The position numbers were made by a program, and so were the translations under genes. From positions 1-29,200 of the forward strand of contig SIBR01000046.1 in NCBI GenBank assembly GCA_009695065.1: a stretch of DNA of 29,200 nt, read 5' to 3'. Below, one piece after another: positions 7,424-17,161 of this stretch. Under the pieces are notes generated by a model that worked only from the letters and a program-made list of their open reading frames with translations, was not told the DNA's origin and did no database searches. Source of the stretch: Opitutus sp. GTDB lineage: Bacteria > Verrucomicrobiota > Verrucomicrobiae > Opitutales > Opitutaceae. The stretch's first letter is position 1. Each line of letters opens with the position of its first letter.

Positions 7424-8530
7424 TTACCGCACTTGCAGCGTATCGCCCTCGAACGTCAGGCCGAGCGACGGCACGACGACCGCCTTGCGTGCGCCCGCTT
7501 TTTTCACCCGCCCGGCGAGCCAGGCGTCGTAACCGGTCGCCTTTGCCACCGCGAGCGCGGCGTCGACGAGTTGCGGCGCCACGTAGGCCGCGAAGCCCAC
7601 GCCCTGGTTGAAAGTCGCATACATCTCGCGCCGCTCGATCGGACCGGCTTTTTCCAAAAACTGAAACAGGGCCGGCGCCGGACGCGGATGCGTGATCTCG
7701 TAAACAAACGGCTCCTCCAGCCGCATGAGTTTCCGCCAGCCGTGGCCGGTCACGTGCGCGACATAGTTGAGCTTCAGCCCCCGCTTTTGGCATTCGCGCA
7801 CAAAGGCCACGTAGATGACCGACGGCGCCAGCAACGCTTCGCCGAAACTGCGCGGATCGCCAAAGCCGATCGGCGTGCGATAGCCGTCGGGTAATTGCGC
7901 GGCCACCCGGCGGCACAGCGACAGACCATTCGTCTGCACGCCGGAGGAAGCGAAAAAGATAATGCCGTCGCCGTCCTGCACGTCGCCCGTGATGCGGAGC
8001 GACTTGGGCGCAATCTTCCCGATGGCGGAACCGGCAAGCACGATCGCCTCCGGCTCGACGATCCCGCCGAGCGTCGGCGTCTCGCCGCCGCCCCACACCG
8101 CACCGGCCGTCCGGCAGCCCTCGGCGAAACCGTCGACGAGCGCCTGCGCCCGCGCCGCATCGCCGAACCAGCCGGAGTCCCCCACCGCCGCGTGCATCGC
8201 CACCGAAATTGGGAGCGCGCCGCAGGTGATGAGGTCGTTGACCATGGTGGCGACAGTATCGATCGCAATCTCGCGGTAGTAGCACTTGCCCGTCACCGCG
8301 TGCACCGCATCGGCCACGAGATTCTTCGTGCCCAGCCCTTCCTCCACGTGCGCCAGAAAGTGGTCCGCCGCCTCGATCAAATACGCACTTTCGCCCCGCG
8401 TCGTCGCCGGCTCGGCATAACCGTGATCCCGCAATGCCGCCGCCGTCGGCCGGGCCGCCTTCTGGCAGGCGCGCTTGAACGCGTCGAGCTGGTCGTAGCG
8501 GACGCCGGAGGATTCGTAGGAAAGGGACAT
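7424..8530 (-). CDS. purM: Phosphoribosylformylglycinamidine cyclo-ligase (AIR synthetase), divergent type
   Basis: A 368-residue PurM, slightly longer than the usual 345 or so, starting at ATG 8530 (MSLSYESSGVRYDQLDAF). It closes FGAM to AIR with ATP in de novo purine synthesis. Family landmarks are GTKNLVAD, TVATMVNDLITCGA, GGGETPTLGG, ASSGVQTNGLSL and HVTGHGWRKLMR. Common PurM proteins have GGETAEM, SSGLHSNG and HITGGG at those places, so this is a divergent branch with altered active-site loops. Its position 81 bases after purF on the same strand and close to purL supports the assignment. A general AIR-synthase-related protein is the only alternative. Confidence 0.85.
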   Translation of the reverse strand: MSLSYESSGVRYDQLDAFKRACQKAARPTAAALRDHGYAEPATTRGESAYLIEAADHFLAHVEEGLGTKNLVADAVHAVTGKCYYREIAIDTVATMVNDLITCGALPISVAMHAAVGDSGWFGDAARAQALVDGFAEGCRTAGAVWGGGETPTLGGIVEPEAIVLAGSAIGKIAPKSLRITGDVQDGDGIIFFASSGVQTNGLSLCRRVAAQLPDGYRTPIGFGDPRSFGEALLAPSVIYVAFVRECQKRGLKLNYVAHVTGHGWRKLMRLEEPFVYEITHPRPAPALFQFLEKAGPIERREMYATFNQGVGFAAYVAPQLVDAALAVAKATGYDAWLAGRVKKAGARKAVVVPSLGLTFEGDTLQVR

Positions 8531-8576
8531 GCGGTGTGACTTAGGGCGGGTGACGTTGGAAACGTTGCGGTCAGAT

Positions 8577-8613
8577 GAGCGCGGCAACCACGACGACTAC
8601 AGCGGTCGCGCTC
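8577..8613 (-). other. Possible stem-loop in the purF-purM junction
   Basis: GAGCGCG at 8577-8583 and CGCGCTC at 8607-8613 are perfect 7-base complementary arms with a 23-base loop; the second arm overlaps the purF stop codon. No T-run follows on the minus strand, so it is not a standard terminator. It could modulate purM relative to purF by RNA processing, or be chance in GC-rich DNA. Confidence 0.25.
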
Positions 8614-10522
8614 AATAACTTCTTCCGTCCTGCTTTTCGTAATAATTCACGTAAGCTTGATTCACCACGCGGTAGCCCCCCGGCGTGGGATAATTGCCGG
8701 TGAAATACCAGTCGCCGCGATGCTGAGGTACGGCCACATGGAGGTTTTCGATCGTTTGGAAAATCACCTCGAACTCGCCCTTCCACTCGAGCTGCCGCGG
8801 GCGGACCAGTTCCATGACCTTGTGCGAAATCTCGTCGGGGGTGAAAGGAGCGTAGATCCGGCGCACATGATTTTCCGTGCCGCCCTTGGCCACTTCCGCG
8901 CGGCAAAGCGCGTAGACTTCGTCGAGCAGCACGGTCTGGCCGCGCTCCTTGATCAGCGCGATCGCGGCCTCGAATGCCACAAATTTGCCGAGCTCCGACA
9001 TGTCGATGCCATAGCAGTCGGGGAAGCGGATTTGTGGCGCGGTGGAAACGATCACGATCTTCTTCGGATTCAGCCGCGCGAGGATGCGCAGGATCGATCG
9101 GCGCAGCGTGGTGCCGCGCACGATCGAATCGTCGACCACGACGAGGTTGTCCAACCCGGCGCGCACCGAGCCGTACGTGATGTCGTAGACGTGGCTGGCA
9201 AGCTGGTTGCGCAGGTTTTCCTGGCCGATGAAGGTGCGAATCTTGATGTCCTTGCTCACCACCTTCTCGCCGCGGGGCCAGTTGCGGAGGATCAGGTCGT
9301 CGAGCATCGCCTCGGTGAGCTTGCCCGCCGCGCTCGCCTCGAGGATGGCCGCCTTGACCTCGTCACGCCGCCGCGTGCGCAGGGCCGACATCAAGCCATA
9401 GAAGGCGGTCTCCGCCGTGTTGGGAATGAAACTGAACACCGTGTTGCCCCACTCGTGGTTGATCGCCGTGAGCACCTGCGGGGCCAACTGGCCGCCCAGC
9501 GCCTGGCGTTCGCGGTAGATGTCGAGGTCGTTGCCCCGGGAAAAATAGATCCGCTCGAAGGAACACGACGCCCGCGGGAGCGGCGGGGTGAACGGCGCCT
9601 CCTGGACGGTTCCGCGCTTCTTCATCACGACCACGTGTCCGGGGGTGACTTCCCTCACCTGCTCGGCCGCGAGGTCGAACACCGTCATCAGCGGGGCCCG
9701 CTCGGATGCAAATGCCACCACCTCGTCGTCCTGAAAATAAAAACAAGGCCGGATGCCGGACGGATCGCGGGCGACAAAGGCGTCGCCATTGCCGATCAGG
9801 CCGCCGAGCACGTAGCCCCCGTCCCATTTCTCCGCCGCGCGGGTCAGGACGCGCGTCACATCGAGGTCCTCGCTGATCCGGTGCGACATTTCCGCGCCAC
9901 TCAGCGCACTCTTCCGCAGGACGCGATAGATGTCCTCGTGTTCCTCATCGAGGAAGAAGCCGATTTTCTCGAGGATCGCCTGGGTGTCGGTCGCGAAAAT
10001 CGGGTGCTGCCCCATCCCGATCAGGGACTGGTTCAACTCGTCGGTATTGGTGAGGTTGAAATTGCCGCACAGCGCGAGGTTGCGCGTCGCCCACGGGCTG
10101 CGCCGGAAATACGGATGGCACGACGACATGCTGTAGCCGCCGCTGGTCCCGTAGCGGAGGTGGCCCATGAGCAACTCGCCCCCGAATTTGAAATTGCGCT
10201 TCACCGTGTCGGTGAATTCCGGGTGGATCACCCCGCTGTCGACGTGCGCGTTGTACTGGCCGAGCAGGGAACGGAAGATCTTGTCGAGCGGGTTCGACTT
10301 GATGTTGCGCTCGCGAAACATGAACGGCTCGCCCGCGGCCATGTCGAGTTTCACGCACGCCACGCCCGCCCCGTCCTGCCCGCGGTTATGCTGCTTTTCC
10401 ATCAGCAGGAAGAGCTTGGTGAAGCCCCAGAGCGGCGAACCGTATTTCTCCTGGTAGTAGGAGAGCGGCTTGAGCAGTCGCACCAAGGCGACGCCGCATT
10501 CATGGCTGACGCGATCGCTCAT
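8612..10522 (-). CDS. purF: Amidophosphoribosyltransferase (long form)
   Basis: A 636-residue enzyme for the first committed step of purine synthesis, PRPP plus glutamine to phosphoribosylamine. Residues 1-9 read MSDRVSHEC; Cys9 is the class II amidotransferase nucleophile, implying removal of an 8-residue propeptide. HNRGQDGAG, GHLRYGTSG and CGNFNLTN belong to the Ntn glutaminase domain, and DPSGIRPCF marks the domain end. The PRPP loop VVVDDSIVRGTT is intact. The protein is over 100 residues longer than the E. coli or Bacillus enzymes, with extra sequence in the middle and at the C-terminus (to EKQDGRSY), like the long PurF of Bacteroidota. It is transcribed with purM. Confidence 0.93.
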   Translation of the reverse strand: MSDRVSHECGVALVRLLKPLSYYQEKYGSPLWGFTKLFLLMEKQHNRGQDGAGVACVKLDMAAGEPFMFRERNIKSNPLDKIFRSLLGQYNAHVDSGVIHPEFTDTVKRNFKFGGELLMGHLRYGTSGGYSMSSCHPYFRRSPWATRNLALCGNFNLTNTDELNQSLIGMGQHPIFATDTQAILEKIGFFLDEEHEDIYRVLRKSALSGAEMSHRISEDLDVTRVLTRAAEKWDGGYVLGGLIGNGDAFVARDPSGIRPCFYFQDDEVVAFASERAPLMTVFDLAAEQVREVTPGHVVVMKKRGTVQEAPFTPPLPRASCSFERIYFSRGNDLDIYRERQALGGQLAPQVLTAINHEWGNTVFSFIPNTAETAFYGLMSALRTRRRDEVKAAILEASAAGKLTEAMLDDLILRNWPRGEKVVSKDIKIRTFIGQENLRNQLASHVYDITYGSVRAGLDNLVVVDDSIVRGTTLRRSILRILARLNPKKIVIVSTAPQIRFPDCYGIDMSELGKFVAFEAAIALIKERGQTVLLDEVYALCRAEVAKGGTENHVRRIYAPFTPDEISHKVMELVRPRQLEWKGEFEVIFQTIENLHVAVPQHRGDWYFTGNYPTPGGYRVVNQAYVNYYEKQDGRSY

Positions 10523-10940
10523 GGCCGGGTCCGGGTGGCGAACCGCCCGCCGCGAAGGTCGAGCCGGCCCAAGGCCTGACTCGAAAGCTCACTGCGTGGA
10601 ACTCGATGCGGGCGACCGGACTTCATGCAAAGCTGTTGATCTCGATGAGACGCTCGGAATGGTCAACGGCTTTCTCCGCGGATCGCGTCTTAGCGGCGAT
10701 ATTTTACCGCGAGGCCGTGTCCACGCCGGGCTTCGCCCGGGCGCCGCACCGCTTCCTGACCGCGTGATCGCCGGATTTACAGGCGAGTGAGATAGCCCGT
10801 TTCGCCCGAATCACAAACCGCCGGCGCGCATGCCTCCCAACTGCCTCCACCCGGAGCCCTTTGCTCCTGGGACGCGTCGAAGTTGTTTCCGCCCCTTGAC
10901 CGCGTGAGAGATGTATCGAAGCATTTCCACTTTCCAGACC
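10523..10940. promoter_or_regulatory. Divergent purF/purL control region
   Basis: This 418-base non-coding spacer lies between divergent purF and purL. It contains an AT patch with TAAAAT on the minus strand (10701-10706), a possible purF -10 but without a good -35, and a tight hairpin CCGGGC-TTC-GCCCGG (10726-10740). TTGACC near 10895 could be a weak -35 for purL. No PurR-type operator or purine riboswitch was recognised. Confidence 0.4.
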
Positions 10941-13900
10941 ATGTTGATCCTTCGCGGCTCGCCTGCCCTGTCCCAATTCCGCCTCCAGAAGCTCCTGCAG
11001 GACTTCACGGCTGCGGGCCTGCCCGTGCGGGCGGTCAGCGCCGAGTTTGCCCACGTGGTCGAATTGAGCGGCGAGCTGGACGCCGCCGGCCGCGGCGTGC
11101 TCGAAAAACTCCTGACTTACGGGCCGAGCCGCGCCGCCGTGCCGGTCACCGGTTTGCTGCAAGTGATCGCCCCGCGCCCCGGGACAATCTCCCCGTGGTC
11201 CTCGAAGGCGACCGACATCGCGCACATTTGCGGGCTGGCCGCCGTCAGCCGTATCGAGCGGGTCACCGCCTACACGCTCGAACTGGACGGCGCCACGCTC
11301 ACCCCGGAGCAACAAAAAGCCCTCGCCGCCCGGCTGCACGACCGGATGACCCAGGTGGTGTTCGACGATGTGGCGGCCTGCGACGTCCTTTTTCGGCAGG
11401 AGACGCCGCGTCCGCTGGCCAGCGTGCCCGTGCTGGCCCAGGGCCGGGCCGCGCTTGTCTCGGCCAACCAGACACTCGGGCTCGCGCTGGCGGAGGACGA
11501 GATCGATTACCTCCTCAAGGCCTTCCAAACGCTCGGCCGCGATCCGCACGACGTGGAACTCATGATGTTCGCCCAGGCGAACTCGGAACACTGCCGGCAC
11601 AAGATCTTCAACGCCACTTGGGACATCGACGGCCAGAAGCGCGACCGCTCGCTGTTCCAGATGATCAAGAACACCTACACGCTCCACAGCGAAGGCATCC
11701 TCTCCGCCTACAAGGACAACGCCGCCGTTCTCGCCGGCACGCGCGGCGGCCGGTTCTACGTCGACCCGCGCACGAACGAATACGCCGCCCACGACGAGGA
11801 CATCCATCTCCTCTGCAAGGTGGAGACGCACAACCATCCGACCGCGATCTCGCCGTTTCCCGGCGCCGCCACCGGCTCGGGAGGTGAGATTCGTGACGAA
11901 GGCGCCACCGGCCGCGGGGCGAAGCCCAAGGCCGGCCTCGTCGGCTTCACGGTTTCCAACCTGAAACTGCCCGGCGCGATCCAGCCGTGGGAAAAAGAGC
12001 ACGGCAAACCCGGTCGCATCGTTTCCGCCCTCGACATCATGATCGAGGGGCCGCTCGGCGGCGCCGCGTTCAACAACGAGTTCGGCCGCCCCGCGATCAA
12101 CGGCTACTTTCGCACCTTCGAGCAGAAAGTGCCCGCCGCCGCCGGTGCGAGCGAACTCCGCGGCTACCACAAGCCCATCATGCTCGCGGGCGGCCTCGGC
12201 AACATCAAGGCCGAGCACGTGCAGAAGGGCGCAATCCACCCCGGCGACAAGCTCATCGTCCTCGGCGGGCCGGCCATGCTCATCGGTCTCGGCGGCGGCG
12301 CCGCCAGCTCCATGAACAGCGGCCACGGTAACGAGGATCTCGATTTCGCCAGCGTCCAGCGCGACAACGCCGAGATGGAGCGTCGCTGCCAGGAAGTGAT
12401 CGACCGCTGCTGGGCCCTCGGCGCGGACAACCCCATTTCCTTCATCCACGATGTCGGCGCCGGTGGCGTGTCCACCGCGCTCCCCGAGCTCGTCAACGAC
12501 GGCGGCCGCGGCGGAAAATTCAACCTCCGCGCCCTGCCCAACGACGAGCCGGGCATGTCCCCGCTCGAGATCTGGTGCAACGAGTCGCAGGAGCGTTATG
12601 TCCTCGCCGTCCCCGCGGCGCAGCTCGCCACGTTCGCACAGCTCTGCGAACGCGAGCGCTGCCCGTTTGCCGTGGTCGGCGAGGCCACCGCCCAAAAACA
12701 ACTCGTCCTCGACGACCCGCATTTCCAGAACCGCCCGATCGACCTGCCGCTCGAGGTGCTCCTCGGCAAGCCGCCGCGCATGCACCGCACCGACACCACG
12801 CAGCCGCGGCCGCAGTTTCCGCTCGATCTCACCTCGCTCACGCCCCCGCCCACCGGTCCCCGGAAACCCTACTCCGCCGAAAACGCCGTCGCCACCGAGC
12901 GCGCCGCCCTCACCGAGGCGATCCGCCGCGTGCTCGCCCACCCGACGGTCGCCGACAAAACCTTTCTCATCTCCATCGGCGATCGCACCCTCGGCGGCCT
13001 GATCGCCCGCGACCAGATGGTCGGCCCGTGGCAGGTGCCCGTGGCCGACTGCGCCGTCACCGCCGCCGCCTTCGACGTTTACACCGGCGAAGCGATGGCC
13101 ATGGGCGAACGCACACCCGTCGCCGTCAACAACGCCGCCGCCTCCGCCCGCCTCGCCGTCGGCGAAGCACTCACCAATCTCGCCGCCACGCAGATCGGCG
13201 ACCTCGGCAAGGTCAACCTCTCCGCCAACTGGATGGCCGCGCCTGCCATCCCCGGCGACGGTGCCGACCTCTACGCCGCCGTGCAGGCTGTCGGCATGGA
13301 GCTCTGTCCCGCCCTTGGCATCACGATCCCCGTCGGCAAGGACTCGATGAGCATGAGCACCGTCTGGCGAGACGGCGGCCCGGGCGAAAAAAACCAGATG
13401 CGCATCACGGCCCCCGTCTCGCTCATCGTTTCCGCCTTCGCCCCCGTCGCGGATATCCGTCTCTCGCTCACGCCGCAGCTCCAGCAACAGGAGGACACGG
13501 TGCTGTTGCTCATCGACCTGGGCCGCGGCAAAAACCGCCTCGGCGGTTCCATCCTCGCGCAGACGGTTTCGCAAATGGGCGAGGCCACGCCCGACGTCGA
13601 TCAGCCGGCCGATCTCAAAAATTTCTGGAACGCGATCCAACTCCTTGGCCGCCAGCAAAAGCTCCTCGCCTACCATGATCGCTCCGATGGTGGCCTCCTC
13701 GCGACCGTGGTCGAAATGGCGTTCGCCGGTCACACCGGAGTGGATCTCGATTTGCCCAAGGGCCACGAGGTTTTCTCCGCGCTCTTCAACGAGGAACTGG
13801 GCGCCGTGATCCAAGTCCGCGCCGCCGATCTCGACGACGTCTACCTGACGCTGCGCGAGCACGGCTTCAAGGCCTGCACGACGCGCGTCGGCACGCTCAA

Positions 13901-14906
13901 CCGCACCCACACCTTCCGGATCACCCGGGGCGGCAAAAGCATCTTCGAGGAAACCCTGTTCGGCCTCCGCGCGATCTGGTCCGACGTCACGCGCCGCATC
14001 GCCGCGCTCCGCGACAATCCCGCCTGTGCCGATCAGGAGCACCAGATTCGTCTCGACGCGACCAACCCCGGCCTCACGCCGAAGGTCACGTTCGATCTCG
14101 GGACGATGGCCGCAGGGGCCGCGGCCAAATCACGTCCGCCTATTGCGATCCTCCGCGAGCAGGGCGTGAACGGCGAGGTCGAGATGGCGGCCGCCTTCAC
14201 CCGCGCGGGCTTAAAGGCGATTGACGTCCACATGACCGACATCCTCAGCGGCCGCGTCTCACTCAAAGACTTTCGCGGCCTCGCGGCATGCGGCGGCTTC
14301 AGCTATGGCGACGTCCTCGGCGCCGGTGAAGGCTGGGCCAAGAGCATCCTTTTCAACGACCGCGCCCGCGCGGAGTTCGCCGCGTTCTTCGCCCGGGAAG
14401 ACGCCTTCGCCCTCGGCGTGTGCAACGGCTGCCAGATGATGAGCAACCTGCACGCGATCATCCCTGGCGCCGATCTCTGGCCGCGCTTCGTGCAAAATCA
14501 GAGCGAGCGCTACGAGAGCCGCCTCGTCTCGGTGCAGATCGAGAAAAGCCCGAGTGTCCTCTTGGCCGGCATGGAGGGCAGCGTCCTGCCGATCGCCGTC
14601 GCGCACGGCGAAGGGTACACCGAGTTCAAGGACGCGGCCGCCGCGCAGCGCTGCAGCGCCTCCGGCCTCGTCGCCGGCCGCTTCGTGGACAACCATCACC
14701 AGATCACGGAGCACTATCCCCTCAACCCGAACGGCTCGCCCTTCGGCATGACGGCGCTGACGACGACCACCGGCCGCGTGACGATCATGATGCCGCATCC
14801 CGAGCGCGTCTTCCGCAGCGCCTGCATGAGCTGGGCGCCGCGCACGTGGGGCGAAGATTCACCGTGGATGAAGCTGTTCTACAACGCGCGGGCTTGGGTC
14901 GGCTGA
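10941..14906 (+). CDS. purL: Phosphoribosylformylglycinamidine synthase, single-chain (large) type
   Basis: A 1321-residue E. coli-type PurL (E. coli has about 1295), converting FGAR plus glutamine to FGAM. The start is set at ATG 10941 because [14 protein letters not shown] matches the family N-terminus; an ATG at 10911 would add ten residues. Landmarks in order are [76 protein letters not shown], and a C-terminal class I glutaminase with the nucleophile in GVCNGCQMM and the His-Glu pair in [10 protein letters not shown]. All key motifs look intact. It is divergent from purF-purM, so the three purine genes share one locus but not one transcript. Confidence 0.95.
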   Translation: MLILRGSPALSQFRLQKLLQDFTAAGLPVRAVSAEFAHVVELSGELDAAGRGVLEKLLTYGPSRAAVPVTGLLQVIAPRPGTISPWSSKATDIAHICGLAAVSRIERVTAYTLELDGATLTPEQQKALAARLHDRMTQVVFDDVAACDVLFRQETPRPLASVPVLAQGRAALVSANQTLGLALAEDEIDYLLKAFQTLGRDPHDVELMMFAQANSEHCRHKIFNATWDIDGQKRDRSLFQMIKNTYTLHSEGILSAYKDNAAVLAGTRGGRFYVDPRTNEYAAHDEDIHLLCKVETHNHPTAISPFPGAATGSGGEIRDEGATGRGAKPKAGLVGFTVSNLKLPGAIQPWEKEHGKPGRIVSALDIMIEGPLGGAAFNNEFGRPAINGYFRTFEQKVPAAAGASELRGYHKPIMLAGGLGNIKAEHVQKGAIHPGDKLIVLGGPAMLIGLGGGAASSMNSGHGNEDLDFASVQRDNAEMERRCQEVIDRCWALGADNPISFIHDVGAGGVSTALPELVNDGGRGGKFNLRALPNDEPGMSPLEIWCNESQERYVLAVPAAQLATFAQLCERERCPFAVVGEATAQKQLVLDDPHFQNRPIDLPLEVLLGKPPRMHRTDTTQPRPQFPLDLTSLTPPPTGPRKPYSAENAVATERAALTEAIRRVLAHPTVADKTFLISIGDRTLGGLIARDQMVGPWQVPVADCAVTAAAFDVYTGEAMAMGERTPVAVNNAAASARLAVGEALTNLAATQIGDLGKVNLSANWMAAPAIPGDGADLYAAVQAVGMELCPALGITIPVGKDSMSMSTVWRDGGPGEKNQMRITAPVSLIVSAFAPVADIRLSLTPQLQQQEDTVLLLIDLGRGKNRLGGSILAQTVSQMGEATPDVDQPADLKNFWNAIQLLGRQQKLLAYHDRSDGGLLATVVEMAFAGHTGVDLDLPKGHEVFSALFNEELGAVIQVRAADLDDVYLTLREHGFKACTTRVGTLNRTHTFRITRGGKSIFEETLFGLRAIWSDVTRRIAALRDNPACADQEHQIRLDATNPGLTPKVTFDLGTMAAGAAAKSRPPIAILREQGVNGEVEMAAAFTRAGLKAIDVHMTDILSGRVSLKDFRGLAACGGFSYGDVLGAGEGWAKSILFNDRARAEFAAFFAREDAFALGVCNGCQMMSNLHAIIPGADLWPRFVQNQSERYESRLVSVQIEKSPSVLLAGMEGSVLPIAVAHGEGYTEFKDAAAAQRCSASGLVAGRFVDNHHQITEHYPLNPNGSPFGMTALTTTTGRVTIMMPHPERVFRSACMSWAPRTWGEDSPWMKLFYNARAWVG

Positions 14907-14933
14907 GCCAGCGGCCGCGAACGCCATCCGGCC

Positions 14934-15509
14934 TTACTCTTTCTTCGTCAACCGGCCGATGAGCCCATCGACCAGGGCGTCGGCTTGCAGCCCCAGCTTT
15001 CGGGCTCGGATCAGCGGCTGACCGGCCGGCGTGGATTTTTGCCGCGCCGCAAACGCCGCGTCCGCTTGCGCGAACGTTGCCTTCAAAAAGGCCTCCTTCG
15101 CCTCGTGCATCGCGCCGCTCTCGGTAAACTCTTTCGCCGTGCCCGGCCGCCCCACGAAGACCGGCGTCAGTTCGTCGCCGATCCACACGCGCCAGTCGTC
15201 CTCGTCGGCAAAGTAAACCGCCAGCACGCCACGCGCCGCAACGTCCAGCCGGCCGGCCATCGCCCGCATGTAGGCCCCGGCCACCTTGTCTTCCTCCGCC
15301 GAGGGCGACTTCGCCTGCAGCCGGACGATAATCTTCACGCCACTCGTGCGTTCGAAGCGCGCGAGCTTTCCCTCCAGCGCCGTTCGCGCCGGTGGATCGA
15401 GCGGCAGCAAGTTGCCCGGATCGCCGAGATACGGCGCCGTTCCCGCGGCCCGCAGCAACGGAAGAGCCAACCCGCACACCAGAATCAGCCGAAGGACGAA
15501 AAAAATCAT
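14934..15509 (-). CDS. Small exported TPM-domain protein
   Basis: A 191-residue protein from ATG 15509, chosen because a signal peptide begins there (MIFFVLRLILVCGLALPLLRAAG). The mature part fits the TPM fold (TLP18.3/Psb32/MOLO-1): an N-terminal LDPPARTALEGKLARFERTSGVKIIVRL, then RGVLAVYFADEDDWRVWIGDEL, followed by helices. Most bacterial TPM proteins carry a C-terminal membrane anchor or Gly-rich tail; this one ends in a basic helix (LIGRLTKKE) with neither, so it is probably periplasmic. It is convergent with purL, 27 bases away. Function unknown; some TPM proteins assist membrane complex assembly. Confidence 0.7.
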   Translation of the reverse strand: MIFFVLRLILVCGLALPLLRAAGTAPYLGDPGNLLPLDPPARTALEGKLARFERTSGVKIIVRLQAKSPSAEEDKVAGAYMRAMAGRLDVAARGVLAVYFADEDDWRVWIGDELTPVFVGRPGTAKEFTESGAMHEAKEAFLKATFAQADAAFAARQKSTPAGQPLIRARKLGLQADALVDGLIGRLTKKE

Positions 15510-15626
15510 CGGTGCCACGCTGCACGAATCGCCGACCCCGCACAACGAAAGTCCCCGTCCCGGCCTCCGGCGTGAAAGGGTTCAACCCATCCTTGCGCCC
15601 CCTGCTCGCTCATCTAGCTTCATGGC

Positions 15627-15851
15627 ATGCCAGCCTCTGCCGAACAAGATCCCGAGCGCGCCGCCCACGCGCGGCAGGTGGCGATCTACCGTGCCATGGC
15701 ACCTCAGCAGCGCCTGCACCAAGCGTTGCGCATGAACCACACCATGCGCACCCTGCTGGCCACGGGCTTTCGCATGCGCCAGCCCGGATGGACCGAGGCG
15801 CGCGTGCAAAGCGCCGTCGCCGATCGCATCCTCCATGCTCGCACCGGATGA
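15627..15851 (+). CDS. Small conserved-type protein paired with the nucleotidyltransferase
   Basis: A 74-residue hydrophilic, mostly helical protein. The core is YRAMAPQQRL at 21-30 and RTLLATGFRMRQPGWTEARV at 41-60, ending in ADRIL. From memory, small proteins with a 'Y..MsP..KL' then 'LA..G.R.R.P...E.EV...LA..IL' layout are often encoded directly before nucleotidyltransferase-fold genes, as here. Its gene overlaps the next by 17 bases, which implies co-translation and a functional partnership. No DNA-binding motif or catalytic residue is evident. A role as antitoxin or regulatory partner is a hypothesis. Confidence 0.72.
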   Translation: MPASAEQDPERAAHARQVAIYRAMAPQQRLHQALRMNHTMRTLLATGFRMRQPGWTEARVQSAVADRILHARTG

Positions 15852-16395
15852 GGTAACCCTGTTCGTTGCCCGCCTGACCGCCACGGGATCCCCCTACATG
15901 GTCACCGGCGCAACGGCCGCGATCCTCTACGGTCAGCCCCGTGTCACCAACGATCTCGATGTGGTACTGAGTCTTGACGATGCCGGTCGCACCGCATTGC
16001 TCCGGGCATTTCCAGAGAGTGAATTTTATGTGCCGCCGGAGTCGGTGATCCGGGCCGAGCAGGCCCGCTCGGAGCGCGGTCATTTCAATCTCATCCATCA
16101 CGCCTCCGGCTACAAAGCCGACATCTACCTCGCCGGTTCGGATCCCCTGCACGCGTGGGCACTGCCGCAACGTCGCCGCGTACCCTGGACCGATGGCCTC
16201 ACCCTCGACGTGGCGCCGCCCGAATACGTCGTCCTGCGTAAACTCGAATTCTATCGGGAAGGCCGCTCGGCAAAGCACCCCGCCGATATTCGCGCAATCT
16301 GCGAAATCACGGGAGTCGACGAGGCCGCCCTTACCCCGTGGCTCGATCGCCTCGGGCTGGCCTCCCTCTGGCGGGAAATAAAGACCGAACCATAG
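15835..16395 (+). CDS. Nucleotidyltransferase-fold protein (MNT/AbiEii-like)
   Basis: A 186-residue protein with a DNA polymerase beta-type nucleotidyltransferase core. YMVTGATAAILYGQPRVTNDLDVVL (21-45) carries the loop and the Asp40-x-Asp42 metal pair; a third acidic residue is Asp96 in YKADIYL. The middle element normally read as G[GS] is Gly25-Ala26 here. The later LDVAPPEYVVLRKLEFYREG and HPADIRAICEI match the region of these proteins that reads 'ped.ilqKLe...g...r..kD+..il'. It overlaps the 74-residue gene by 17 bases and has its own ATG at 15835. By fold it may transfer nucleotides to an RNA or protein; the substrate is unknown. Confidence 0.8.
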   Translation: MLAPDEVTLFVARLTATGSPYMVTGATAAILYGQPRVTNDLDVVLSLDDAGRTALLRAFPESEFYVPPESVIRAEQARSERGHFNLIHHASGYKADIYLAGSDPLHAWALPQRRRVPWTDGLTLDVAPPEYVVLRKLEFYREGRSAKHPADIRAICEITGVDEAALTPWLDRLGLASLWREIKTEP

Positions 16396-16417
16396 CCCGA
16401 GGCCAAGTCAGCCGCCT

Positions 16418-16969
16418 TCAGAAACTCCCCGGCGGCGCGGCGGGCGTCAACCGGCTGTAGAGGTGATGATCCACCCAGCGGCCGTGTAGCCATTCCGCTT
16501 TTTTTCGCGTGCTGACCTGCTTGAACCCGAGGCGCAGCGGCAGCGCCTGACCGCGGAGATTGCCCGTCGCGACCGCGACAACGATGCGGTTCACCTTCAG
16601 CTGCTCAAACGCATGCGCATAAAACGCCTGACAACAGAGCGTCATGAGGCCCCGCCCCTGCTCGGACGACGCGAGCCAGTAGGTGGGAAACGAAACGCGG
16701 CTGGCCCAGTCGATGCGATTGTGCCGGATCACGCCCGCCAGACGGCCCGCCGACCAGATGCCGGACGTAAAACCGCGCGTTGCCGCCCGCTCCTGCAACG
16801 CCTTCCCGATGAACTTCGCGCTGTCGGCAACTTTCTTCGTGTCGTCCACCCACGGCAGCCACTCGCGCAGGCGAACGCGATCCGCATCGATCAACGCGAA
16901 CAACGCCGGAGCATCCTCCGGCTGCAGGAGTCGCAGTTCCAGGCTCGGGTTGATTTTGTGACGCAGCAT
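16418..16969 (-). CDS. GNAT-family N-acetyltransferase, RimL/RimJ-like
   Basis: A 183-residue acetyltransferase. LELRLLQPEDAPALFALID and LREWLPWVDDT (34-44) are typical of the RimL/RimJ branch that acetylates N-termini of ribosomal proteins, and of related small-molecule acetyltransferases. The acetyl-CoA loop is EQGRGLM (103-109), and the late NLRGQALPLRLGFK gives the conserved Asn and LGF. The length is normal and the protein is cytoplasmic. It ends 22 bases from the convergent nucleotidyltransferase gene. The true acceptor is not predictable, since this branch is broad. Confidence 0.87.
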   Translation of the reverse strand: MLRHKINPSLELRLLQPEDAPALFALIDADRVRLREWLPWVDDTKKVADSAKFIGKALQERAATRGFTSGIWSAGRLAGVIRHNRIDWASRVSFPTYWLASSEQGRGLMTLCCQAFYAHAFEQLKVNRIVVAVATGNLRGQALPLRLGFKQVSTRKKAEWLHGRWVDHHLYSRLTPAAPPGSF

Positions 16970-17161
16970 CGGGACTACCCGCCACGCTTGTTCGCCAACG
17001 GCGGGACGGCGGATGATCAGTTGACCGCGGTGTTTTCCTCCGGGCGAGAACTTTCATTCCTCCCTTCGCCCACCCCGCGTCGGCGCTGCGGACAAACCCG
17101 GCCGTGGCGTTCTTCTCGCGGTTCACCGGTGCAGCAAACGACGAACCGGCCCCGGCGATAA

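Noticed and set aside
8577..8613. Intrinsic terminator between purF and purM
   Set aside because: A 7-base stem exists, but the loop is long and no T-run follows on the transcribed strand.
8657..10579. A 640-codon plus-strand frame opposite purF
   Set aside because: No recognisable motif, His/Arg/Ala-rich composition, and complete overlap with an unmistakable purF.
10704..14042. A 1112-codon open frame on the minus strand opposite purL
   Set aside because: Its translation is low-complexity and rich in Gly/Ala/Glu/Val without domains, while purL on the other strand has every family motif. Long antisense frames are expected in GC-rich coding DNA.
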